Of a stretch of DNA of 64,000 bases, positions 35,076-44,436 are shown piece after piece (within the stretch, counting starts at the first letter, position 1; each line of letters begins with the position of its first letter). The translations under genes and the position numbers were made by a program. The DNA lies in NCBI RefSeq assembly GCF_963422355.1, contig NC_085101.1, forward strand, positions 679,001 through 743,000. Reading direction: 5' to 3'. This DNA comes from Corticium candelabrum. Its lineage: Eukaryota; Porifera; Homoscleromorpha; Homosclerophorida; Plakinidae. The notes beneath the pieces were generated by a model. It worked only from the letters and a program-made list of their open reading frames with translations, ran no database searches and was not told the origin of the DNA.

Positions 35076-36050
35076 GGCCCGGATTTCCGAGCTGAAGGTA
35101 TAATAATCGTTCGATGACCGAGCGACCGAGCGACCGTGCGACCGACCGAGCGACCGTATATATAGTCGATTAGCACAGATGCAAATGAAGCTATTCCGAC
35201 CAATAGACAAGAAGTGGTGTCACTACCAACCAATAGATGGACGTGATGACATCATGAGGCTCCACCTCTCTTTGTTTTGTAGCTGCTACTAGGCAACAGC
35301 CAGTCTAGCTAGAGAAGCAGCACAAACAACACGTTAGAAAAGCTGCACAAAGAGCGAGACTTTTTACATTCTTGTGAGCTGCAAAATCAGTGGTGATCTG
35401 CTTGGTTTGCTTTACATTTGTAACATATGTTTCCCACCCACAAACAGAACAATGATCACGCCTGTTACTTCCTCACATAAGGTGAAGATTGCCAGCCAGC
35501 CTAGCATCGAGGCTCTCCGACTTGTAACATTTGGCACTTGAAAACAACTACATTTGTAACATGCATTTAGAAACAACGCCTAATCTAGCTGCATTTGTAA
35601 TGTTCCCACATCTAATTTTGTTTTGGCTCTGGTACCTATGCCACGCCTAAAACTGCCCATAGTTACGACCTCAAAAGCTGCACAAACAATCAGCTGCACA
35701 AAGAACCGATGAGCAAAAGTTGTAACATTATCCTTATTCCATCAATAGTGTCATCTCCTTAAAGTCCAAAATATTGTAGGTGCATGAAATCGTGTTTTGT
35801 TCACTAAAAATCAGTGCTGCTCCTTTTGCATACCTATCTAGCCGAAAGCTGGTTTTCCTATCTGCTCTAGACTCTTGTGCTGCTTCTTTTATTCCTATCT
35901 AATTGAAAGCTGGTTTCGTATGTGCTCTAAACTTTCGCTGTGTGTGGCGGTTAGTTGGTATTGTTTAAACCATGCTGTCATAGCGCTACTAATTACCTTC
36001 AAGGAGCATACTGGCCGAGGGTTTGCACTTCTAGTGCTTCTTCATTCGTA
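35076..36050 (+). repeat. Dispersed repeat rep-1, copy 1
   Basis: It starts at a GGCCCGGATTTCCG palindrome, followed by a GAGCGACC 8-bp minisatellite (35113-35155), TATATATAG, the block GAAGCTATTCCGACCAATAG and a CRE-like GTGATGACATCATGA. The body contains AAGCTGCACAAA and CACATCTAATTTTG repeats and ends GAGGGTTTGCACTTCTAGTG. Matching copies lie at 56908-59000 (+) and, reversed, at 61010-62050 and 62065-62600. No transposase was seen. It has a promoter-like look but its class is unknown. Confidence 0.75.
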
Positions 36051-36793
36051 CCAGCAAAAATTTCTTTTCCATGAACTTGTGCAAAGAGTTTGACAAGAGT
36101 GGGATATTCTCTTTGTTAATACATCTCATGAACTGTTCTTCTAATGACTGCTCAATCGACGTTCATCTACATTGATTGCTATACAAGACTTTCTGTATCT
36201 TTCTTTTCTGGACCTACGGACTCTAAAACTCTCCTTGGCAAGGAATTCCTTGTGGATCTTGGTGACTGTTGGCCTGGTAGTTTAGTAGCTGCTGTTAATC
36301 TCTCTGTTACTCTGTTTAGGCTCAATCAATGTTTAGCTTGACATTCTTGCTCAAAAAACTGGCAAACTCTTTCAATAATACAATTTGCTGCAGATTATAG
36401 ATGGATTCCTTTATGAGACATTGTAATACCTACTAGTATACTAAAAAGTAGAAAAAAATTGTTTATATGCAATCGATCTAGAATGACGTAAGCTGTGGTC
36501 AAATATTGAGATCTTTGGACACTGTTACTTTCAAAAGGTTAGAATGCATACTGGGGCATACCTGCGTGTAAGATCTGTTAGAGTAGACAAAGGTCGTTAC
36601 TAAAGATCCAAGAGGGTTACTTTTTAAATGAAACATGTGGTGAAACCGCAGTCTCATTAGTACTTCCAGTGTAAAAAGGTCAAAGTGAATGAAGAGTAGT
36701 TTATTAGTTTAGCTGATATGAGTATTACATCGTTGCACCAAACTAACAAGTAGTACAAGATAGAATGCAAAACCATAAAATTAACCAACTTAC

Positions 36794-36863
36794 CCATATC
36801 CTTATAGCAAAGTGGACAACCAATCAGCAGGTTTTCTCCATTCTGGTTATCCAAAAGAAACAA
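36794..36863 (-). CDS. Integrin alpha exon, propeller strand (LLIGCP)
   Basis: 70 nt with acceptor AATTCACAG| and donor ATGG|GTAAGT. It encodes LFLLDNQNGENLLIGCPLCY and KDM, joined in phase 0 to the preceding ...GFSAAIE. It matches the integrin pattern GFS...D...LL(V/I)G(A/G)P followed by aromatic residues. The Ala/Gly of the usual GAP is Cys here. Confidence 0.7.
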
Positions 36864-37352
36864 CTGTGAATTTCAGTTGACCATTATTTAAAGACATTTT
36901 ACAAAAAATGAAAACTTGTTTGGGGGTGGGGTAAATGGCCATTTCATTCTTTAAACTGGAAGTGAAAATGAACAACTTTGATAGATGCTTTGCAAGTACT
37001 CCTGAATACAGTATACAACGATTGGTTAGAGAAACGCTTTGATAATTGACCACAGACAGGACTTTGACGTGTACGGGTCTAATTTGCAAGATGGCGGTAA
37101 AGCGGTAACTGTCTCTTCTCAGCACAGAAGGCACTGTCTCTCGCTCTGCCATATACACAAGACCCGTGAATGACTATGAGAAGATGGTGGAAGCAATGTG
37201 GCAGATAGTGAACCTCCAGACTACAGACGCATTGTCCTAATTAGGGACGAACATTGTATCTAAATACATATCGTACGTAAAATTCTAAATAGATGAAATC
37301 ACACAAATTGAAAAGTACGATCATCAACTGTTTTGTTTTTGGGGTGGGGTAG
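36864..37352. other. Intron sequence
   Basis: No gene recognised. It lies between the integrin exon at 36863 and the LTR element. Confidence 0.5.
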
Positions 37353-37771
37353 TGTCACAAATCACTTGAATGGGAGGGGCTAGTGAGGAGCTGTGATTGG
37401 GTAATTGAATGACAGAGCCACATGACAGATGGATTGACTGAAAGACAGGCGTTATGACTGGAGACCTAGGCACTTGACAAATTGGGAGAGAGCTGAACGA
37501 CGGAGATTCAACTCAGGAGAATCAAGTCAGGAGAGAGTCAAGAGGCGATGCTGGTGTCAAAGGAGCGCAGAGACGGAGGAGACGCAGAAGACGCAGAAAG
37601 TCGTGAGAACTCTAGTGAGGATCGTGTAACTAGTGGTGTACATATTGATATTCTGTAATGAAGCACTTAACCCTAACTATACACTCGTAACTAACGTCCA
37701 TGTCCGCAAAGTCTCAGCAACGACCGCCGTTCATCATCCTAGTTACATTGTTTACGTACTATAATGTGACA
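37353..37771 (+). repeat. 5' LTR of the gypsy element
   Basis: 419 bases, TG...CA ends with a 6-bp terminal inverted repeat (TGTCAC/GTGACA). A putative primer-binding region begins directly after at 37772 (TTCTGGGAGC); its tRNA was not identified. Confidence 0.85.
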
Positions 37772-37837
37772 TTCTGGGAGCTAAGGCGGGAAGGTATAAC
37801 TGGGGTGTATGGAAGCAGCGCGACTAAAGCGAAGAAT

Positions 37838-39200
37838 ATGGATCGATTAATTGAGTCAGGGACCAAGATGAGCTTAGAGGAAAATGAGTTACAAGAATTT
37901 GTCCGTGAGCAGCACAAGCAATCGAGCGTGACTAGAGAGAAAGAGGGCAAGAGCTGAAACAGCTAAAGTTAGAAAGAGTAGATAAAGCGGAGAAACGCCG
38001 CGTGTTAGAGGCGGAGCGCGATTTACAGAAAAGACACGAAATAGAGTTGAAGAGATTAGAGACCGAAAAGTTGGCGTCGACAGTGCACGTGTGAAGCCCA
38101 ATTTAAGTAGCATGGCAAAGTTGCCGAAACTCCTCCTGTTCCAAAACGGAAAGGATGAGCTCTATAGCTACTTGCAGAGGTTCGAGTGGTTTGCCACCAC
38201 AAACAAATGGAAAGCTGATCAGTGGGCGCCCGCTTTAAGAGCGTTACTGATGGGTACGGCACTCGGGGTGTATTCGAGACAATCAGATAAGGTGGCAAAT
38301 GATTACGCACAACTTAAGGAAGTTCTAATGAACAATACGATCTGACCGAGGACGAGTACAAACTAAAATTCCACAGGAGTAGACCCAAACCTGGAGAAAG
38401 CCCATAACAGTTTATCTTTCGGTAAAATTCGAGGAAGTGAATGACCCTTGCACAGCGAAAGCCATAGGAAACTTGCTCATAAAGGAGCAATTCCTGAACT
38501 TGTGTCCCAGGGAATTGGCACCACACTTGTGCGAGAGGACGTTAGTGGACCTCCACAAATGGCCAGAGTAGCGGAAAAGTTCCTAATCGTACACTAAATG
38601 CCATTCCATAAAACTTCGCAGGTCAAGGCTAACGTACAGTTGACTGAGAGTGAAAGGGGCGTGATGTCGGCATCAAAACAAGAAACAGGGCGTGACAGCT
38701 CGGGAGTGCAATGTTTATTTGCAGAAAGCATGGGCATAAGGCATTCGAGTGTAAGCTATGAGGCTGGAAGAGATGTTTCCACTGTAATGAGATAGGCCAC
38801 AAGTCCAAGAATTGTTGGAGTAATTCATATTCCACTGACGAAAAATCTTCTGCAAAGGTCAGTGCGGCACTTCAGAGGTACAAGAGTGACCTGCCCAACA
38901 GTGTGTCGATCAAGGAGCGGCAAAACGAGAACAGCGTGGGAAACAGATGGCAAGCGGATGACACTGCGTCGGCGAGATCCAAGCTGTGCTTAGGCAGAAG
39001 CATGTCAAGGGTTGCAGACATTGAAGAGGTCTCTGTTGTGAGCATGAACACTGCAGGAAGCCCACGACTGCCATGAAAAACATGCCAGCAGTGAGAGGCA
39101 AAAGGGTCGTGTGAGCGTGTATGTCCTTAGAGACACGGGATGTAGCAGCGTAATTGTACAGCAGACGTTTGACAACCAAAGTAAATATCTAACAAGCATG
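37838..39200 (+). pseudogene. gag and protease of the gypsy element, frameshifted
   Basis: The likely start is the ATG at 37838 (MDRLIESGTKMSLEENELQE), followed by a charged coiled-coil stretch that changes frame near 37950. The capsid part at 38091-38345 has KLPKLLLFQNGKDELYSYLQ and RFEWFATTNKW. Two knuckles, CLFCRKHGHKAFEC and CFHCNEIGHKSKNC, lie at about 38709-38818. The protease active site VLRDTGCSSV is at about 39120-39150. Multiple stops and frameshifts disable it. Confidence 0.8.
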
Positions 39201-39239
39201 GAGACCTGTAGATGGTAGACAACAGTCTCAAGAAGGTAC

Positions 39240-39900
39240 CGATAGTGAGGGTAGACCTCGATACGCCCTATTTCACGGTAGCGTAGTGGCATTATGTTCA
39301 CCAGGTGCTCTGTACGACGTTACTATCGAAAACATTTGTGGAGCTACAAAAGCAGACGATCTTGACCCTACATGGAATAGAGCTAGCGCCCTTACCACTA
39401 GGTCACAAACACAAAGAGGTGACACGTTAGTGTCTTTGAGAGTCCCGACAATGGACACGTGGAAATGCGTCAACAGAGACACGATTGCGAGGCTGCAGCG
39501 TGATGATCCTTCAGTACAGAAGTATAGGCAGAGGGACAGCGTCAAGGTTAAGGGTGATCAAGAGGTTTCATTTAAAGAGAACAATGACATATTGTGTAAA
39601 ATTTACAAGCACGTCAAGGTCAGCCAGGGAGGCCAATCAGACAGGTCATAATTCCGAAGACTCTGTGCCGACAAGTAATGCAAATTACACACGACTCGTT
39701 GATGGGAGGTCATCTGGGAGTGAAGAAGACTACTAGCACAATTCGGAACGACTTCTACTGACCAGGGATTCAAGCGGATGTATCTTGGTTTTGTCAATCT
39801 TGTGACACCTGTCAGAGGACCGTGCCAAGGGGAAAGGTGAGTGAGGTGCCTTTGGGGAAAATGCCACTAATACAAGTGCTGTTTAAACGAGTGGCATGTC
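39240..39900 (+). pseudogene. Integrase N-terminal zinc-binding part, upstream of RT
   Basis: A linker frame (39286-39651) leads into QVMQITHDSLMGGHLGVKKT and FCQSCDTCQRTVPRGK, the H-H-C-C zinc finger of retroelement integrase, ending KMPLIQVLFKRV at about 39893. One stop replaces the Trp of the usual FYWPG. The DDE core is missing. Confidence 0.75.
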
Positions 39901-40190
39901 ACCGACTTGCCGGGGACAACAGAATTGGCACAACATAACATCACGCTGACGGATGGGAGACCAATTCAATGTCCGCTGTACGCTATTCCTTTTGCGGTTA
40001 GAGAGACCCTACGGAGGGACATAGCAAGCATGATAGAGATGGAAGTAATTCATAGATTGGCATCACTACGCATTCCCTGTCGTAATAATGAGAAAAAAAG
40101 ATGGGAGCAATAAAATATGCATCAACTATCAAAAGCTGAACAAAGTGACAATGAGGGATCTGGAGCCAATGACACAGAGGACAGAACTGA
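39893..40190 (+). pseudogene. RT N-terminal part of the gypsy element
   Basis: The frame at 39907-40113 reads TDLPGTTELAQHNITLTDGR, then IPFAVRETLRRDIASMIEME and VIHR. After a one-base shift it continues RKKDGSNKICINYQKLNK and VTMRDLEPM. These are the classic fingers motifs of Ty3/gypsy RT. The palm with the catalytic aspartates, RNase H and the rest are deleted. Confidence 0.8.
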
Positions 40191-40212
40191 CCCAGAGACT
40201 TATCGGGGATAA

Positions 40213-40288
40213 GTACATGTCCGCAAAGTCTCAGCAACAACCGTCGTTCATCGTCCTAGTTACCTTCCTTACATACTATAAGGTGACA
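40213..40288 (+). repeat. 3' LTR remnant of the gypsy element
   Basis: It matches 37697-37771 with about eight differences and ends in the same GTGACA, followed by GGTAG. Confidence 0.85.
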
Positions 40289-40394
40289 GGTAGGGGGTCT
40301 GGGTAAAAACAAAGTTTTCGCTTTTTGTAAGATGTCGATAAATACAGACGGTCTCTTAATTAATAAACTGACCAAATGAGCTAGAAAACTTAAC

Positions 40395-40468
40395 CTCTAT
40401 AGCAGCACTGAATCCCATTTCAGCCACAACAAAATGCTCTTTATTAAACTGTGTCAATGCACCAGTTC
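40395..40468 (-). CDS. Integrin alpha exon (AEMGFSAAIE block)
   Basis: 74 nt with acceptor TTATCTTGCAG| and donor ATAGAG|GTTAAG. It encodes GTGALTQFNKEHFVVAEMGF and SAAIE. The AGFS-like ending is the conserved start of the third propeller blade in integrin alpha chains lacking an I domain. Phase 1 in, phase 0 out. Confidence 0.78.
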
Positions 40469-40520
40469 CTGCAAGATAAAATAGAATTATGAACAAAATT
40501 ACATGAGCAATTCTTCATAC

Positions 40521-40662
40521 CCAAAGGTGAAACTGGAATAAAATCAGTTCCTTCCTCAATGTTCTCATTGTACAGAACACAAACACCACCTGGGTAGTAA
40601 CTTTGAATTGTTCGGTTATCTGATGTCACTTCATTATCAAGTTTAAGTCGAGGAGCACATGC
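40521..40662 (-). CDS. Integrin alpha exon (ACAPRLKL, blade 2)
   Basis: 142 nt with acceptor TTGTTTTGCAG| and donor TTTGG|GTATGA. It begins ACAPRLKLDNEV and continues to YYPGGVCVLYNENIEEG and FIPVSPLG. It corresponds to the VCAHRW...GxC.. segment of integrin alpha, with the paired cysteines present. Phase 0 in, phase 1 out. Confidence 0.82.
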
Positions 40663-40725
40663 CTGCAAAACAACACAAAACACAATTCAACGATAACGGC
40701 TGCAGTCAAATAGTAAGTTTATTAC

Positions 40726-40799
40726 CACAACTCTTCCCTTAGATGCAAGCAATGTCTGACCAAATAGCTGATTGCTTTCTCTTATATATGAAGTACGAC
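40726..40799 (-). CDS. Integrin alpha exon (NQLFGQTLLASKGRVV)
   Basis: 74 nt with acceptor TGATTTTTAG| and donor GTTGTG|GTAATA. It encodes GRTSYIRESNQLFGQTLLAS and KGRVV. This is the FG-GAP start that precedes the VCAP/ACAP exon in all integrin alpha chains, which fixes the order of the two exons. Phase 1 in, phase 0 out. Confidence 0.8.
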
Positions 40800-40924
40800 C
40801 TAAAAATCACCAAAGTACTCAGTCTCTTCTTAACTGTCCACAAGATTATGGTGTCACAACACTAAAATATTACTAGCTAGATTTAGTTTACATGACATGA
40901 ACGATCCACGTGAGACTAATTATG

Positions 40925-41300
40925 TTATGCTCAACCAATCTGGTTCGTAAGATCTCTTGTACACACAACAAGAAACCCTGCCTCAGAGGTGCTTAGACCA
41001 TCATGGCTGTCTAGACAGAAGACGTGACTTTATGCAGAATCCGATAGGATCCAAGAAGCACTGTTTCTGTAAGTGCTGCAAGTTGTGATGATCTGGAATG
41101 ATGTTGAGCCACAGTGAAATAGCTCCGTGCACTGTGCCTGACGGTCCCAACACCACTGAAACAACCAGCGTCTGACACTGCTCCATATGGCTTACCTCCA
41201 TTGCAAATAGCTATACTTCACTAACTTCTCAGCCTGTTTTCTGGCGATGTTGCCATTGACAGGACCGGCTGATATCAATAAAAAGACAAATGTTTGTTTT
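40925..41300 (-). mobile_element. LINE-D 3' fragment, minus strand
   Basis: The reverse complement matches the last ~370 bases of LINE-D: LLIDISRPVNGNIARKQAEK, then GTVHGAISLWLNIIPDHHNL, and the tail before AACCAATCTGGTT. It is more diverged than copies 1 and 2. It lies in the integrin intron between 40800 and 44296. Confidence 0.85.
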
Positions 41301-41639
41301 GTAGAAACAATGCAATACTTCCCTGTCTAGATGTCGCACTAACTTCTGCAAGATAGTGGATTCGTCTAGGACAGTGGGGTTTGAAGCCAACTTCAAACAA
41401 GACACACAATGAGAGATTTTTCAACCAGTTGCCCTACTCCTTTTATTACTATATCACACAAAAGCAAATCCAAACACATAGCTGGGCAGTTACAGAAACA
41501 AAATCACCCCTCAGCCATCTCTAAACAGAGCTCTAAGTTGAAAGCATTATACATTACTATTTCAACTGTCATCGCAACTACCCAAAAAAGCAGCTGGGCA
41601 GTAAAAGTCAACCTTAGACTACTGTAGGGTAATGTCATC

Positions 41640-42330
41640 TACCTATTAACAGTTCAGAAACAGTCGGGCAAGATGGAGATTTCCTAAGATAGCAGCTTTC
41701 TGTATCAGTTGTGTTAGCATTTCTGCATCAGCGTCACATTCTGGGAAAGATTTGATGAATTATGGTATCTTTCCTGACGGCTCCACGTGCACCAATACAT
41801 CGGGGGACACAGCTTGACATTCCACCACGATACATTCGTTGCATTTCTGTGTCAAGTTAGAATCGACAGGAAAACACTGAACTCAATGAAATAGATATTT
41901 CCCTTTGCTTTGTGAAAGAGCACAATGTCTGACTTGTTAGCCTTAATCATATTCACAATCTGAACAGGGATCCCATAAAATTTACACAAATCGTTTTCTG
42001 AAACTGGTCGAATGGCGTTTGAGTTATACCATGGTTTATGTTCTGAATGTAGTTTGAACTGGTTCCAAAGATGATAGAACAAGACTTTCTCAGATCATTA
42101 TTGTGTTGACGCATATACTAGTTCGAAGCAAGACTCTTGCATGAAGAACAGTTCCAGGAAAAAGCTGCAATTTCTACATATGGTAAGATTTGACTTCCAC
42201 CAAACAACGCAGTGTGAGATCTCGTGGCTGTGACTTGGTCTTGTAAGACTATCATAAAACCTTCTGATTCTGCCTTCAGCATGTTGGACAACAGCCATTT
42301 GAAGGACCAGTCAGTGTCAATCATGTTGTA
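41640..42330 (-). mobile_element. Degenerate RLE LINE fragment (LINE-D relative)
   Basis: Minus-strand pieces read WLLSNMLKAESEGFMIVLQD, then SENDLCKFYGIPVQI, MIKANKSDIVLFHKAKGN and a C-terminal MLTQLIQKAAILGNLHLARL. These parallel LINE-D's linker and RLE (WLKAANLPAATEGLVLAAQD; NRPDICL). The Pro of the RPD motif is Ser. This is an older, separate lineage. Confidence 0.6.
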
Positions 42331-42426
42331 ATTGGAGGGGGAGGGGAGATAATTGTTACAGAATACTGAAACACAAGCTCTTCTTCACGTGCTCCTCCAA
42401 GAGCAATCATTGTTGTTTGATTTTAT

Positions 42427-42910
42427 TACCAAAGCGTAAAACGCTTGGTATAGCAATGCAGCCGAGTCACGTGATGACTTGACGACTAGACGACTCCTAC
42501 TGCATAACACGTGACTAAAGTAAAAGCGTTTCTCCAACATGGCGAGTCACAGCACCGCCGAATTTTGCTCAAGCATGACGAAACGAAGGAGCTCGACAGT
42601 GAGGCTGTTGTCGTCTTTCGGAGTTCTCTCGGGATGACATAATTTCTTGCCGATCAAACCCGCCTCCACTTGTGTGAGAATTTCTCTGGAACTGGCATTG
42701 GATCTCCGCCAAATTTAAAATGTCCATTCAAGACCTCGGACAATACGAAAGGACAGTGTCGAAAAGGCAACATATTTTTAAGTATGTCTGGGTCCGTAAA
42801 TGTGTCCAGTGTCCTCTACACTCTTCTAATTGGCTCTGACTAACTACATTCATGCTGCATAGCTATGGCATGCTGAGGATTTGCACTGCAGTGCTTCTTC
42901 GTATGATTCT
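42427..42910. repeat. Dispersed repeat, terminal GTTTGCACT..AGTGCTTCTTC family
   Basis: It starts with a hairpin TACCAAAGCG-loop-CGCTTGGTA, then CGAGTCACGTGATG. The right part (GTGTCCAGTGTCC, TTGGCTCTGACTAA, TTTGCACTGCAGTGCTTCTTC) recurs at 53520-53625 and partly at 51300-51420, and its last motif also at 36018-36047 and 58955-58980. No coding capacity. Confidence 0.55.
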
Positions 42911-43500
42911 TGACAAAGTCTTAGAATCAGTAACATCATCATCACTAGTTTTGAAACGAGAACCGTTACAGTTCTATAATACAAGCATGTCTAGACGTAC
43001 AAATGACAAGTGTAGCTTCTCACAATAAAGCAAGTTGGTTTGAAAAGTTACAAATATAATTTTGACATATGACAAATTCGATTTGATACATTGCCAATTT
43101 GATTCACAGATTACAAACTTGATCTGGCATACTGCAAATTAATTTAACGTCTTATGTATTATTTGATTTGACTACAAACTACTTCGATTTGACAGAATGG
43201 AATTTGATGTGAGAAGTGATAATTTTGACCTGTAAATGGTGTAGACTAAAATTATCTTCTGCTCTAAAGTGAAGGGCACGGGAAGCAACACAGCTTGCTT
43301 ATTCACGAACAAAGTGAACAAATGCACATTTAAGAAGTCCAAATTCCATTAAGATCAGTAATTCTGTGTGTTCGAGAAATAAGATCGAAACCACATTGTC
43401 TGCTAAATTGAACATGATGAACATTGTGCAGAGTGAGGCTCATCTCGAGCTCACTCACTTTGTTTATAACCAGACATAGTTGTTTTTTCTACTTGGCATA

Positions 43501-43879
43501 CCGTATTTCTTCGATTAAAGGCAGCGGTGTGTATTCTTAGCTAGCACTCCAAATGCGGCATTTAAACAAAGGCGGCGTTTATTTGTTAAAAGCTTTCTAT
43601 CCATACTTTGGGAGTGTCACGTTGTAGGTTTGACACATTTCAAGAGAACAACACTTACCTTACCTACTGGTATGCATTTCACAATTTGGGACGTCGTGTG
43701 GTGAAACAGAATCCGAATTGTGTAGTAAAGAAACGTTTGCCTCACGCAAGCCTCTGAAGAAGTCGTACGATTTTTCCCTTAAAATATGAATAATAGATTA
43801 AATGCGGCATCTATTCGAGGACAGCATCTTTTCAAGGACGGTGTTTATTTGAAAGAGGCATTTAATCGACGAAATACAG
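43501..43879. mobile_element. MITE with TIR CCGTATTTCTTCGATTAAA and TA duplication
   Basis: The left CCGTATTTCTTCGATTAAA and inverted right CTGTATTTCGTCGATTAAA differ at two positions. TA flanks both ends (43499-43500, 43880-43881). 379 bases with no transposase. Interior GGCGGCGTTTATTTG-like motifs are repeated inversely near the right end. Confidence 0.8.
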
Positions 43880-44296
43880 TAGTTCTTTTTTCAGTTACGG
43901 TTTTAGCAGTGTGTTGCCAGTACTGTAGAAGTTCAAGCTATGTCAATAAAGTTGTTGTATTGTGTTCAATAAAATGCAGGACCCTGCCCCATGTGTGGTG
44001 GCAATTTTTTGTTTAATTAAACAAAATAATGTTTAATTAAAGCCAATAAGAAGTGGGCGTGTCCCATAGCGTCGTGAAGTCTAGCCCCCATTTATAGAGG
44101 TCACGCTGCGCCCCTGGGTGCACAGCACAAAACAATACAATGACAAAACTGTCACCTTTGCTTGCAGTCTGGTAAAACCAATCAACTCATTCAGTAGCTC
44201 AATGCTCAAACCAAACACACATCAATTTGCAACTTTAGTACTAACAAGGCTGTTACTATACGAGCTAACTTAAGACCAAGAATACAGTAAACTTAC

Positions 44297-44436
44297 CTAA
44301 CACATTCAATGGTCCTGCATAAAACTTCTCATAGAAGTCATCACATATGGTGGAACTGCCCAGAACGTTACAACTGTACACTGTACCCCCAGTAGCATTG
44401 CTATTTGATACAGACTTAGGAGCTCCAACCAGCAAT
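44297..44436 (-). CDS. Integrin alpha exon (LLVGAPK, first propeller blade)
   Basis: 140 nt with acceptor GTGTATTGTAG| and donor GTGTTAG|GTAAGT. It encodes LLVGAPKSVSNSNATGGTVY, SCNVLGSSTICDDFYEKF and YAGPLNVL. LLVGAPK...GG.VY.C is the hallmark of the first blade of integrin alpha, and both cysteines are present. It enters in phase 2, so an upstream exon ending two bases into a codon must exist; I did not find it. Confidence 0.85.

Larger units (their letters stand above)
37353..40288 (+). mobile_element. Ty3/gypsy LTR retrotransposon, Gmr1-like order, internally deleted
   Basis: The 5' LTR starts TGTCAC and ends GTGACA. The 3' end of the element repeats the last ~75 bases of the LTR (40213-40288). 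GGTAG stands immediately outside both ends (37348-37352 and 40289-40293), a perfect 5-bp target duplication. Inside, in order, are gag, two CCHC knuckles, an aspartic protease DTG, the integrase HHCC zinc finger, then the RT N-terminus, which stops near 40190 where a deletion joins it to the 3' LTR. Integrase ahead of RT is the Gmr1-type arrangement. It lies inside an integrin intron, opposite strand. Confidence 0.88.
15108..44436 (-). other. Integrin alpha gene, partial (eight exons, minus strand)
   Basis: Exons at 44297-44436, 40726-40799, 40521-40662, 40395-40468, 36794-36863, 15335-15451, 15188-15273 and 15108-15131 join in consistent phase (0, 1 or 2 at each junction) to 243 codons. They read as blades of an integrin alpha beta-propeller: LLVGAPK and GGTVYSC, then the NQLFGQTLLASKGRVV and ACAPRLKL pair, the AEMGFSAAIE block, and YLGFSVAIG. 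Integrin alpha subunits pair with beta subunits at the plasma membrane to bind matrix. No I domain is inserted between blades 2 and 3. Introns are invaded by an LTR element, LINEs, SINEs and MITEs. The signal peptide exon, later propeller blades, leg domains and transmembrane segment were not found. The 15452-36793 intron is unusually long, so a misassembly should be considered. Confidence 0.82.
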
